A DNA stretch of 25,746 nt from Chloroflexota bacterium (GCA_003242205.1 QGUR01000017.1:1-25746); one strand, 5' to 3'; counted from the stretch's first letter, positions 15,823 through 23,973 are shown. Translations and numbers: made by a program. The notes: a model not told the origin generated them from the sequence alone.

Positions 15823-17340
15823 ATGTCGCTCCTTCTTGAAGCCTCGCAGATTACCAAACGGTTTCCCGGCACGCTTGCGCTGGATCGCGCGCACATCGAA
15901 CTGCGGGCTGGAGAAATCCATGCCGTGCTAGGTGAAAATGGCGCCGGCAAAAGCACGCTCATGAAAATCATCTCCGGCGTCTATACGGCGGATGAGGGCC
16001 AGATTTTGCTCGAAGGCCGGCCGGTCGCGCCTGCAAACCCGCACGAGGCGCTCGAACTTGGCATTGCCATCGTGCATCAGGAACTGAGCGTTGTGCCCGC
16101 CCTCTCGGTGGCCGAAAACATCTTCGGCGGCCGGCTTCCGACCAATGCGCTCGGCATGGTGCGCTATAACCGCCTTTATGAGAATGCCCGCAGCGTGTTG
16201 CAGGACCTCCAGCTTGATATCGATCCGCGCGCGCCGATGGAAACGCTGTCAGTCGCCAACCAGCAGGTGGTTGAAATTGCCAAGGCGTTGTCCTTCCAGT
16301 GCAAGATCCTGATACTGGATGAGCCGACCTCCGCGCTGACGGCGCGCGAGGCGGACATTCTATTCGGGCTGCTGCGACGTCTGGCCTCGGAAGGCACGGG
16401 CATCTTTTATATCAGCCACAAACTCAGCGAAATCTTCACGCTGGCGGACCGCGTCACGGTGCTGCGCGACGGCAGAACCATCGGCACGCGTGCGATCGCC
16501 AAAACGACGCCTGACGAGGTGATCCGAATGATGGTCGGGCGCGAGTTGGGCGACTTCTACCCCGCCAAGAATCCCGACCAGGGCGCTCCCCTGCTCGAAG
16601 TCCGCGACCTCCGCCTGAACGGACAGACGGAAGCCAACAGCTTTTCCCTGTATGACGGCGAGATCCTCGGCATTGCAGGGCTGATCGGTTCGGGGCGCAG
16701 CGAGCTGGCGCGCGCGATTTTCGGCGCAGACCGGAAGGCCAGCGGCGAGATATTAATCGACGGGAAGCGAGTCGAGATCAACTCGCCTGCCGACGCTATT
16801 CGCCACGGACTCGGCTACCTGCCGGAAGACCGCAAAGCCGCCGGGCTGTTTCTCGATATGGCCGTGAGACGTAATATCGTCGCCGCCGATCTGAAAGAGA
16901 TCACCCGGCACGGTTTCATCAGCAATAGCAAAGAGCGCTCCATCGCCGAGCAGTTCGTCAGCCGGTTGAACATCAACACACCATCCATCGATCAGGAAGT
17001 TCGACGGCTGAGCGGCGGGAACCAGCAGAAAGCGCTGGTCGCCAAGTGGCTGGCCATTCGCCCGCGCATTCTGATCGTCGACGAGCCGACACGAGGCATT
17101 GACGTCGGCGCAAAGCGTGAAATTCACTTCCTGCTGCGCGAGTTGGCCGCCAACCATGTCGGCATCATCATGATTTCATCGGAACTGCCGGAAATTCTGG
17201 GGTTAAGCGATCGCATTCTGGTAATGCACGAAGGCATGATCGTCGGTGAAATCGACGCAGCCGACGCCACCGAAGAACTCATCATGACCTACGCCAGTGG
17301 ACAACAGGGCAAAGTATATGCAAGCAACAACCGTTCGTGA
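15823..17340 (+). CDS. Sugar ABC transporter, double ATPase subunit (RbsA/MglA type)
   Basis: A 505-residue protein with two fused ATP-binding domains, the hallmark of CUT2 (ribose/galactose/xylose-type) importers. Domain one has Walker A GENGAGKST (37-45) and Walker B LILDEPTSALT; domain two has the typical degenerate P-loop GLIGSGRSEL and then LSGGNQQKALVAKWL with LIVDEPTRGIDVGAK. The start ATG 15823 lies just after the promoter and operator. Longer in-frame upstream extension crosses the previous terminator and is not credible. The permease follows with a 23-base overlap. The sugar cannot be deduced from this subunit. Confidence 0.94.
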   Translation: MSLLLEASQITKRFPGTLALDRAHIELRAGEIHAVLGENGAGKSTLMKIISGVYTADEGQILLEGRPVAPANPHEALELGIAIVHQELSVVPALSVAENIFGGRLPTNALGMVRYNRLYENARSVLQDLQLDIDPRAPMETLSVANQQVVEIAKALSFQCKILILDEPTSALTAREADILFGLLRRLASEGTGIFYISHKLSEIFTLADRVTVLRDGRTIGTRAIAKTTPDEVIRMMVGRELGDFYPAKNPDQGAPLLEVRDLRLNGQTEANSFSLYDGEILGIAGLIGSGRSELARAIFGADRKASGEILIDGKRVEINSPADAIRHGLGYLPEDRKAAGLFLDMAVRRNIVAADLKEITRHGFISNSKERSIAEQFVSRLNINTPSIDQEVRRLSGGNQQKALVAKWLAIRPRILIVDEPTRGIDVGAKREIHFLLRELAANHVGIIMISSELPEILGLSDRILVMHEGMIVGEIDAADATEELIMTYASGQQGKVYASNNRS

Positions 17341-18346
17341 CGCTACCGACGCTTCCGCCGCGAATCCGGTCCTTCAGTTTCTGAAGCGCCTGCTGCGGCT
17401 GCGCGAATTTATGCTGATCGTGATGATCGTCCTGATCGGGCTAGTGCTGCAACTGGCGACCGGCCGCTTCCTGACAACCGCCAACCTGAACGCGATCACG
17501 CTGGGGTTCGCCACCTCGGCCATTATCGTCGTCGGCATGACAGCAGCTCTGGTCGCGGGCGGCTTCGACCTGTCGGTCGGTTCGGTCATGGCGATGGGCG
17601 GCGTAACGACCGCCGTCGCCCTGCGCGCCGATGTGCCGGTCCTGCTGGCGATGGGAGCAGGCGTCGGCGCGGGCATCCTGGCGGGTCTGGTGAACGGCCT
17701 GCTGATCACCAAGGTCGGCATCAACCCCTTCATCACCACGCTCGGTATGCTCAGCATCGCACGCGGCATCAGCCTCGCCATCACCGAAGGCTCGCCACTC
17801 GCCAACCTGCCCTCCGAGTTCTTCGTTTTTGGTCAGGGCCAGACGCTGAACATCCCGAATCTGGTGCTGATTGCGTTGATCATCGTGCTGATCGGCGATG
17901 TGCTGATGCGCCGGTCGGCCCCGTTCCGGCAGATCTATTATGTCGGCGGCAACGAAGATGCCGCCCGCCTGTCAGGTATCAACGTTGACCGGGTGAAAAT
18001 CGGCGTCTTCACCCTGTCGGCCATGCTGGCCGCGCTGGCAGGCGTGCTGGCGGTATCGCGCTTCACAGTGGCTGACCCGGGTCAGGGCGTCGGCGAAGAA
18101 CTGCGCGTTATCGCGGCCTGTATCATCGGCGGGTGCAGCCTGAAAGGTGGGCGCGGCACGGTGATCGGCGGCCTGCTCGGTCTGATCTTTGTCGGCTTCA
18201 TTAACAACGGACTGGTCCTGCTGCGAGTTCCCGTCTACTACCAGCAACTGGCGATGGGCATCGTGCTACTGCTGGCGGTCGGCTTCGATACGATCAGCCA
18301 GCGCTGGCAGGAACGGTCGCGTAAGGCAACTCGCCGGACATCATGA
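17318..18346 (+). CDS. Sugar ABC transporter permease (RbsC type)
   Basis: A membrane permease of the BPD_transp_2 family, with about eight to ten hydrophobic helices beginning at FMLIVMIVLIGLVLQLA. Family landmarks are AALVAGGFDLSVGSVMAMGG, the cytoplasmic-loop segment GINPFITTLGMLSIARG, and YVGGNEDAARLSGINV. From ATG 17318 it has 342 residues; a GTG at 17297 would add seven residues, but AGGG lies 8 bases before the ATG. The start overlaps the ATPase end by 23 bases, and the stop overlaps the next start as ATGA, so the three genes are translationally coupled. Confidence 0.92.
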   Translation: MQATTVRDATDASAANPVLQFLKRLLRLREFMLIVMIVLIGLVLQLATGRFLTTANLNAITLGFATSAIIVVGMTAALVAGGFDLSVGSVMAMGGVTTAVALRADVPVLLAMGAGVGAGILAGLVNGLLITKVGINPFITTLGMLSIARGISLAITEGSPLANLPSEFFVFGQGQTLNIPNLVLIALIIVLIGDVLMRRSAPFRQIYYVGGNEDAARLSGINVDRVKIGVFTLSAMLAALAGVLAVSRFTVADPGQGVGEELRVIAACIIGGCSLKGGRGTVIGGLLGLIFVGFINNGLVLLRVPVYYQQLAMGIVLLLAVGFDTISQRWQERSRKATRRTS

Positions 18347-19152
18347 GCACCGTCGTCACCTATCCCAGTCTGGACGGCGTCTCGATCCACGCCGTCATAC
18401 ACGATGCCGGGCCGGGTGCAAAAGCCAGCGTCGTGCTGGCGCATGGCATCACCGTCAGCAAAGATGAGAGCGTGGGCGAATCGGGCATCCCGGCATTTGT
18501 CGAACTGGCAGACGCGCTGGTCGAGGCCGGCTATAACGTCCTGCGCTTTGACTTCCGGGGACATGGCGATAGCGATCTTCCGTCGCGCGACATGACGATT
18601 GCCGGAGAATTGCTCGATCTGGTCGCCAGCGTGCAGCAGGCGCGCCAGCGCTGGGACAAACCGCTGGCATTGCTCGGCGCGAGTTTTGGCGCAGTTTCAA
18701 GCGTGCTCTATACCGCGAATTACGGCGGCATAGACTGCCTCGTGCTGTGGAATCCCGTGCTCGATCTGCGCCAGACGTTCATCGAGCCGGTGATGCCCAA
18801 GCCACGCCGGTTCTTCAATGCGGAAGGCTATGCCCATCTGCGTGACCATGGCTACCTGCTGCTCGATGGCTTCGAGGTGGGCCGGTGTCTGGTCGAAGAG
18901 ATGCGCCGCGTCGAGCCTTTCAGGTATCTGCAACACATCACCTGCCCTGTCCTGACATTGCATGGCGAAAATGACACTTACGTGCCGTTCGAGGTATCGA
19001 AGGCTTATGCGGTTTGCAACGAACACAGCGCCTTCATACCGGTGGCCGGGGCGGAACACGGCTTTATGGAACGCGACGCCCGGCAGTTCGTCATCGGCAA
19101 AACGGTGGCGTGGCTAGACAAACATCTGAGCGCCGAACCACGCCCGGCCTGA
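18343..19152 (+). CDS. Alpha/beta-hydrolase, feruloyl/cinnamoyl esterase-like
   Basis: A 269-residue cytoplasmic hydrolase. The catalytic triad is readable: Ser114 in the elbow GASFG (112-116), Asp211 in HGENDTYVP (207-215), and His239 in AGAEHGF (235-241). VLAHGITVSKDE (31-42) supplies the oxyanion hole, and RFDFRGHGDSD (68-78) is the usual following strand. The arrangement resembles the bacterial Est1E/cinnamoyl esterase group. It shares ATGA with the permease and is followed 85 bp later by the binding-protein gene, so it is part of the transport operon. I infer that it removes an acyl group from an imported sugar ester; a thioesterase or other carboxylesterase role is possible. Confidence 0.85.
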   Translation: MSTVVTYPSLDGVSIHAVIHDAGPGAKASVVLAHGITVSKDESVGESGIPAFVELADALVEAGYNVLRFDFRGHGDSDLPSRDMTIAGELLDLVASVQQARQRWDKPLALLGASFGAVSSVLYTANYGGIDCLVLWNPVLDLRQTFIEPVMPKPRRFFNAEGYAHLRDHGYLLLDGFEVGRCLVEEMRRVEPFRYLQHITCPVLTLHGENDTYVPFEVSKAYAVCNEHSAFIPVAGAEHGFMERDARQFVIGKTVAWLDKHLSAEPRPA

Positions 19153-19237
19153 GATGTAGGGTCGTTGCGGTCGCCAACGCGCGGGCGCGAAGGCGGCCGA
19201 TAAAGACAGTTCTCATCAATAATAAGGAGTTTGTATC

Positions 19238-20224
19238 ATGGATCGTCGTGAATTTCTGAAAGCCAGCGGACTCGCAACCCTTGCCGCAGCCGGGATGACC
19301 TTGCCAGCCCGTAAAGCGGCGCGCGCGCAGGGCGATCAACTGTACTACATGGTGACGTTTGTATCGGGCATCGACTACTGGAAAGACTGCGACCGGGGCA
19401 TGAAGGACGCGGCGGCGGAACTCGGCGTCACCGCCGAATACACCGGCACGCCAGAGTACGACATCGCCGCGCAGGTGCGCGTGCTCGAAGAAGTTATCGG
19501 CCAGCAGCCTGATGGCGTGCTGCTCACGGTCATCAACCCGGATGGTCTGCGCCCGACAATTGACGCCGCCATCGACGCCGGCATTCCTATCGTCACTTTT
19601 GACGCCGACTCGCCGATGAGCAAGCGCTACTCATTTATCGGAACCGGCAACTACTACGCCGGTGTGGTCGCCGCGCGCTATCTCGGGCCGCTGGTTGGCG
19701 AAGGTCTGGTCGCGATTGACACCGCGCCGACACAGCTCAACCATGTCCAGCGCTATACCGGTTTCATCGACACACTCAAAGCCGAATACCCCGGCGTGGT
19801 CGTCACCGACGATCTGATTTCCGACAACGAAGGCCAGACGACGATTGCTGCCACCAAGATGGCGGCGCTGCTGCAGGCCAATCCCGACATCAAGGGGATC
19901 TTCGCGACATCGGCTCAGGGCGGCGTCGGCGTGGCGCAGGCCGTTCGCGAAGCCGGCCTCACCGGGCAGGTCAAGATCATCGCCTTCGACTATGACGAGG
20001 GCACGCTCGACCTGATCGACAACGGTCAGCTCAGCGCGACGCTGGCACAGGGAACCTGGCAGATGGGTTACTGGGGCATGAAGATGCTTTACGCGGTTCG
20101 CAACGACCTGATCAAGTCGGTTTCCGACTGGAGGGGCGCGAACATCTCCCCGCTGCCGCCGAACGTCGATACCGGCGTGGTCGTCATCACCGCCGAAAAC
20201 AGCAGCTACTGGCGTCAGTCGTAA
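19238..20224 (+). CDS. Tat-exported sugar-binding protein of the ABC importer
   Basis: A 328-residue type I periplasmic binding protein (Peripla_BP_4, RbsB-like). The signal peptide has the twin-arginine motif DRREFLK (2-8), a mild hydrophobic stretch and an ARA cleavage site near residue 30; there is no lipobox cysteine. The mature part shows the family pattern: QLYYMVTFVSGIDYWKDCDRGMKDAA at the start, GVLLTVINPDGL, GIPIVTFDADSP, and KGIFATSAQGGVGVAQAV. AAGGAG lies 10 bases before the start. The 85-bp gap from the esterase gene has only a weak hairpin, perhaps allowing higher expression of this subunit. A strong terminator follows. Confidence 0.92.
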   Translation: MDRREFLKASGLATLAAAGMTLPARKAARAQGDQLYYMVTFVSGIDYWKDCDRGMKDAAAELGVTAEYTGTPEYDIAAQVRVLEEVIGQQPDGVLLTVINPDGLRPTIDAAIDAGIPIVTFDADSPMSKRYSFIGTGNYYAGVVAARYLGPLVGEGLVAIDTAPTQLNHVQRYTGFIDTLKAEYPGVVVTDDLISDNEGQTTIAATKMAALLQANPDIKGIFATSAQGGVGVAQAVREAGLTGQVKIIAFDYDEGTLDLIDNGQLSATLAQGTWQMGYWGMKMLYAVRNDLIKSVSDWRGANISPLPPNVDTGVVVITAENSSYWRQS

Positions 20225-20251
20225 CCATCCGGCCTTACACCGCAGGCTTCC

Positions 20252-20279
20252 GAGGCAGGGACGCCCCCTGCCTCTTTTT
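20252..20279 (+). terminator. Intrinsic terminator of the ABC sugar operon
   Basis: A perfect 9-bp stem (GAGGCAGGG paired with CCCTGCCTC) with a 5-base loop and five T lies 27 bp after the binding-protein stop. The stem sequence is the same as in the terminator at 15611 that precedes the operon. Confidence 0.92.
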
Positions 20280-20306
20280 ATGCCCCGGCCCGCCGTAGCT
20301 ATCCGG

Positions 20307-20663
20307 TCACCCGACCATTACCGAGCGGATCGTGTCCACCAGTTGCTGGTTGCTGAAAGGCTTGATCAGGTGGTAGATTGCGCCGCGCTTGAGGGCGTCC
20401 TGTATCTGATAGATGTACGCGCTGGCGATGACGATCGGAATCGTCGGATAGTTCAGACGCAGAAACTCGATCAGACGAATACCATCCATGTCCGGCATGT
20501 GAATGTCGCTGAGCACGAGATCAACCCGCTCGTGGATTTTGAGTTGCATCATCGCTTCGACGCCGTTCGCAGCCTCAACGACCTCGTAACCCTGATGCGA
20601 CAGCAGCGTGCGAATGAGATCACGCAGGCCCTCGTTATCCTCAACGACCAGAATTCTGCACAT
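20307..20663 (-). CDS. Stand-alone response-regulator receiver domain
   Basis: A 118-residue CheY-like protein. The acidic pair is in VVEDNEG (6-12), the phospho-accepting Asp53 in LSDIHMPDMDG (51-61), the switch Ser81 in VIASAY, and Lys101 in LIKPFS (99-104). There is no output domain, so it acts through a partner protein, such as in a phosphorelay. The start is the first ATG; a TTG 42 bases upstream adds non-family residues. No cognate kinase is in the window. It converges on the sugar operon and follows the DUF3048 gene by 155 bp, with a terminator-like hairpin in between. Confidence 0.9.
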   Translation of the reverse strand: MCRILVVEDNEGLRDLIRTLLSHQGYEVVEAANGVEAMMQLKIHERVDLVLSDIHMPDMDGIRLIEFLRLNYPTIPIVIASAYIYQIQDALKRGAIYHLIKPFSNQQLVDTIRSVMVG

Positions 20664-20748
20664 CAACTTCAACGCCTGCTGCCCGATCCGGCAGCACAAT
20701 ACCAATCGCCATTCCTATCTGATAAGCACAATACAGCAAAGCGTTAAA

Positions 20749-20772
20749 CAAGCCGCTTACAAAAGCAGCTTG
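20749..20772 (-). terminator. Possible terminator after the DUF3048 gene
   Basis: An 8-bp stem with one G-U pair on the minus strand (CAAGCTGC with GCGGCTTG), an 8-base loop and a short T-run (TTT) lies 46 bp after the DUF3048 stop. It is weaker than the other terminators here. Confidence 0.45.
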
Positions 20773-20818
20773 TTATCAGGTTCCGGCATAGTACGATGGT
20801 CAGGTCGTGCTTCGGCGG

Positions 20819-22171
20819 CTAGCCACCGCTGACCGGCGTTTCGGTGACGTCCGGCGTCGGGCTGGGCGTCGGTGTTGGCGTAGCGCTCAGCGCGATCTGT
20901 GTCGCCGTGCCCACCATATCCGCCATTTCCGTAGAAATGGCAACGTCGCCAAGCCAGCGCACGATCTGAACGTACGAACGCCCGGGTTTGAGCATGATGT
21001 CTACATAGTTGCCATAGTAAAGTCGCAGCGCCGTGCCCGGCTCCCGGTCGCGCCGTTCCCAGTAACCCGACCAGTACTGGCCATCGCGGAAAACATAGGC
21101 CCGCCCGGTTCCCCAAAGCTGGATTTCATGCGAGGCCGAGCGGCTTTCCGGCTCAAACAGGTCGGGGCGATCCACGTGTGGCACTTCGATAATCACAATG
21201 TTGTCGGTCCACAATTGCTGGCCATCCGCCGCGTCGTAGTGCGGTACGCCTTCGGTATAGCGCACATAACGCCCGCTTTCGGCATCATACTGCCAGCGCG
21301 CGTCGGTATGTCCATACCAGTCGACGAAGATATCAAGCGCGGGTTTCCCGTCGGGATTGGGCGTTTCCGAAAACGCAAAGCCCCGCGCGCGCCTGCCCAA
21401 GCCGATGTTCCGGCTTTCGGCTCGCCGCCAGGCGTATTCGGTATCCAGATAAAGGGTGTGTTCAAAGGCCAGACCTTCCTGCGGGAAACGGCAGAAGCCG
21501 GCCTCCTCGCAGTTGTCGCCAAACTGGGGCGACACGATCTGATAGCCCCAGTCCACTTCGAGCGCCATTTGCCGGATCGGCTCGCTGGAGCCGGAGTAGG
21601 CAAAAATCGCTTCGTACATCGGCACAAGTTCAAAGTCGACCAGCCGGCCACTGCGGATCGGCCCGACGTGATGCGGCATGTTCTCGCGGAAAATGGCCGC
21701 AAAGCGGGTCACGCCACCTTCAACCTCATACTCATAGACCACATCGGCGGCGTTCAGGCCACTTTGCGGGCGCACGATTGGCGGGTAATTCGAAATCTTG
21801 ACCAGCAGATTACGCCGGTTCCGGGCCTCCTCGCTGGTAAACGGCAAACCCGTCAGCGTGTTGATGCCTTCCGGATAGTAAATCGGGCCATTGGGCGTCG
21901 GTGTTGGCGAGGGAGTATCCGTCGGCGTCGGCGTGTCGGTAAAGGTAGCGGTCGGTGTTTCCGTTGCCGTCGGGCTGGCGCTCGGTGTCGCCGTCGGGCC
22001 GGATGGCGTATTGGTCGCGAAAACCAGCGGCGCGGGGGACGGCGTGTTAGTGCCCGGCAGTGTTAGCTGCAACGACGCATCGGCATTCCAGTCATTATGC
22101 GGCCCGGCGGCAAGCGTCGCAGTCGCTGTGGCCGCTAGCAGCAGGCTCAATGGAAGAAAGAATCGACGCAT
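20819..22171 (-). CDS. Exported DUF3048 (YerB-like) protein
   Basis: A 450-residue protein with a signal peptide (about 1-22), a Thr/Pro/Ser-rich linker (about 36-94) and then a DUF3048 domain: NTLTGLPF (104-111), KISNYPPIVRPQSGLNAADV (about 125-144), EVEGGVTRFAAIF (149-161) and HHVGPIRSGR (167-176). These follow the YerB family, an exported family of unclear function associated with the Gram-positive envelope. Near the end a second Thr/Pro tract precedes the terminus. There is no lipobox Cys at the signal, unlike YerB, so it is probably secreted or held by its N-terminal segment. Start ATG 22171 has GAGGG 5 bases upstream. Confidence 0.85.
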   Translation of the reverse strand: MRRFFLPLSLLLAATATATLAAGPHNDWNADASLQLTLPGTNTPSPAPLVFATNTPSGPTATPSASPTATETPTATFTDTPTPTDTPSPTPTPNGPIYYPEGINTLTGLPFTSEEARNRRNLLVKISNYPPIVRPQSGLNAADVVYEYEVEGGVTRFAAIFRENMPHHVGPIRSGRLVDFELVPMYEAIFAYSGSSEPIRQMALEVDWGYQIVSPQFGDNCEEAGFCRFPQEGLAFEHTLYLDTEYAWRRAESRNIGLGRRARGFAFSETPNPDGKPALDIFVDWYGHTDARWQYDAESGRYVRYTEGVPHYDAADGQQLWTDNIVIIEVPHVDRPDLFEPESRSASHEIQLWGTGRAYVFRDGQYWSGYWERRDREPGTALRLYYGNYVDIMLKPGRSYVQIVRWLGDVAISTEMADMVGTATQIALSATPTPTPSPTPDVTETPVSGG

Positions 22172-22207
22172 AAACGCCCTCTTCAGGAACTCACAACCCA
22201 GCAGAAA

Positions 22208-22238
22208 GCCCCTCTTCGGGGCGCGACGTGAAAGTATA
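22208..22238 (-). promoter_or_regulatory. Possible DUF3048 promoter with an adjacent hairpin
   Basis: On the minus strand TATACT (22238-22233) could be a -10 box, with no good -35. Just downstream GCCCC and GGGGC (22222-22208) form a 5-bp stem with a 5-base loop followed by TTTC. The hairpin may be a weak terminator for the SCO gene or a leader hairpin of the DUF3048 transcript; sequence alone does not decide. Confidence 0.35.
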
Positions 22239-22288
22239 CGACCAGGTTGCCAACTTGCACAGGTACTGGCCGGTCGCAGGCCTATGCA

Positions 22289-22951
22289 CTAGAGATATGG
22301 CCTGATGGTATCCGCGATCACATCGGGGGGCGTCGTGAAGGAATAGACGACCCGCACGTCGCCGTTTCGGTCGAGCAGGAAGGAATGTGTGCTGTGATCG
22401 ACCAGATAGCCGGCGGCAGAACCGCTTGACGTATTGCGTTCAAAAAATACGCCGAGAGGCTGTCCCAGCGCACGCACGTCGTCTTCCGGCCCGGTTAACC
22501 CTAGCACAAAGTCATCTACACCGCGAACGGCCAGATAATCGCGCATGACTTCAGGCGTATCGCGCTCGCCGTCCACGCTAACGAAAACAAACTGCACATC
22601 GCCCGCCCGGTCGCCCAGATCCTCGCGAATGCGCTTGAATTCATCGAGCGTGGCCGGGCAAAAATCGGGGCAATGGGTATAACCGAAGAACATCAGCGCC
22701 AGCTTGCCTTCCAGATCTTCCAGCGCTACCTGCTCTCCGAACTGGTTAGTCAGAGTCACGTTCGCCAGTTCAATCGGCGGGTTGACCGCCGTAACGCCCT
22801 CAATTTGCGGCGTCGGTTCTGGCGGGGCCGCCTGCCCGCCATTCAAAGCAAATACCAGCACAACAGCGATTACAACAATTCCGGTAAACAGTAAAACCAG
22901 CAGCGCCGCACGGCCTCTCCTCGAGGTCGACGCCGGATGAGTTGGTGTCAC
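22289..22951 (-). CDS. SCO1/SenC copper chaperone for cytochrome c oxidase
   Basis: A membrane-anchored thioredoxin-fold protein that delivers copper to, or reduces, the CuA site of cytochrome c oxidase subunit II. With the GTG start at 22951 it has 220 residues: a basic start, one membrane segment (about 15-36), and the domain with CPDFC (Cys94, Cys98 of the CxxxC motif) and the third ligand His186 in VDHSTHSF. GTG is chosen because AGGAGG lies 5 bases upstream and because a longer frame, opening at ATG 23023, would overlap the preceding gene by 53 bases. It is 19 bp after the PCuAC gene and surely co-transcribed. No oxidase subunit is in the window. Confidence 0.92.
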   Translation of the reverse strand: MTPTHPASTSRRGRAALLVLLFTGIVVIAVVLVFALNGGQAAPPEPTPQIEGVTAVNPPIELANVTLTNQFGEQVALEDLEGKLALMFFGYTHCPDFCPATLDEFKRIREDLGDRAGDVQFVFVSVDGERDTPEVMRDYLAVRGVDDFVLGLTGPEDDVRALGQPLGVFFERNTSSGSAAGYLVDHSTHSFLLDRNGDVRVVYSFTTPPDVIADTIRPYL

Positions 22952-22970
22952 GCTCTCCTCCTGCTTCAGA

Positions 22971-23831
22971 CTAATGCGCGTGTGCGTCGTGATGCGCGCT
23001 TTCATCGTGCGCGCCTTCGTCATGCACGAAAATGCCGGTGACGAGTTCGGCTCCAGACTCGAAATGCAGGGTCAACGGCACGACATCGCCGGGCAGCAGA
23101 TGGACAGGTAGATCCATCAGCATCAGATGCAGCCCGCCCGGTTCGAACACCACACGGGAACCGGCGTCAACGTCGATTGTCTCGACGGGCCGCATTCGGG
23201 CGATGCCGTCCTCATGACGTGTTTCGTGCAGTTCGATGATGCCGGCGCGCGGCGACGTCACACCAATGAGCACAGCGGGTTCTTCGCCGCGATTTTCCAA
23301 CGTCAAATAGGCCCCGCTGATAACGTCCGGCCTGTCATCATCACCGGCCTCAAGCGCTGTAGGTCTGGCCCAGCCGCCGTAGACAATCACCTCGCCCGCA
23401 TCATCGGGCGCTTGCTCCACGGTCAACGCCGCCACGTCGAGCATGACAGTCTCCGTCTGAGGAACCGATAGTGTCACGGCGAACACCGCGCCTGTCTCCG
23501 GCAGCGTGCCGCCATCGCGCGCAACGACTGTCACCGGTAGCCCGTCGGGCGCTATGCGCAGCGCCGCCTCCGGTTCAATCGTCCACACGGTATCTTCACC
23601 ATCAATTTGAACCTCAAGCTCATCATCATGCGCTTCAATCGCCACCAGAGTGACCGGCTGGTCGCCGCGATTTTCCAGCGTCAAATAAAGTTGCGCCGTG
23701 CCATCCTCACTGGAGGCCAGCAGCCATGCATCGTAGGCGACGACGTCGATCACTTCCTGTGCAAACACAACCGGCAAAGCGACAACCAGCAACAGGGCCA
23801 GCGCCAGCACGGCCCACCCAAACGCACGCAT
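22971..23831 (-). CDS. Two-domain PCu(A)C copper chaperone with His-rich tail
   Basis: An exported 286-residue protein (signal peptide about 1-24) with two PCuAC-like domains. The second (about 150-270) has the exact H-X10-M-X21-H-X-M copper motif: His202, Met213, His235 and Met237, in the contexts ELHE, RMRPV and GGLHLML. The first (about 28-140) keeps the fold pattern (LYLTLENRGDQPV) but none of the four ligands. The C-terminus is a His/Asp-rich tail (about 270-286, six His), probably an extra metal site. PCuAC proteins pass Cu(I) to SCO proteins or to CuA; the SCO gene directly follows. Start 23831 has GAGG 6 bases upstream; an ATG 12 bases earlier lacks a ribosome site. Confidence 0.88.
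   Translation of the reverse strand: MRAFGWAVLALALLLVVALPVVFAQEVIDVVAYDAWLLASSEDGTAQLYLTLENRGDQPVTLVAIEAHDDELEVQIDGEDTVWTIEPEAALRIAPDGLPVTVVARDGGTLPETGAVFAVTLSVPQTETVMLDVAALTVEQAPDDAGEVIVYGGWARPTALEAGDDDRPDVISGAYLTLENRGEEPAVLIGVTSPRAGIIELHETRHEDGIARMRPVETIDVDAGSRVVFEPGGLHLMLMDLPVHLLPGDVVPLTLHFESGAELVTGIFVHDEGAHDESAHHDAHAH
23286..23687 (-). repeat. Pair of 25-bp direct repeats inside the PCuAC gene
   Basis: Positions 23286-23310 and 23663-23687 are identical at 24 of 25 bases. Both encode the LTLENRG segment at the start of the two PCuAC domains, so they are a trace of the domain duplication. Confidence 0.7.
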
Positions 23832-23890
23832 CCTGCACCTCATTCAGGCAAATCGCTAGATACCGGGAACACCGGCTTCCAAACGCGGCT

Positions 23891-23899
23891 AGTATAACA
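23891..23899 (-). promoter_or_regulatory. Extended -10 promoter of the copper-chaperone pair
   Basis: On the minus strand TGTTATACT matches TGnTATAnT, about 60 bases before the PCuAC start. No clear -35 and no recognised copper-responsive operator (CopY or CsoR type) is visible. Confidence 0.55.
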
Positions 23900-23973
23900 C
23901 GCAGCCTCGTGCCGGAGACCGCGCGTACCTGAGAGTCCGGTGAAGAACGCCTGCCCTCCTGTCGCCGCCGAAA

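Noticed and set aside
19153..19237. Possible hairpin (CGTTG/CAACG) between esterase and binding-protein genes
   Set aside because: A 5-bp stem with a 7-base loop in GC-rich DNA is not distinguishable from chance.
20807..22066. A 419-codon plus-strand frame opposite the DUF3048 gene
   Set aside because: The minus strand encodes a recognisable exported family with a good ribosome site; the plus frame is Arg-rich and has no domain.
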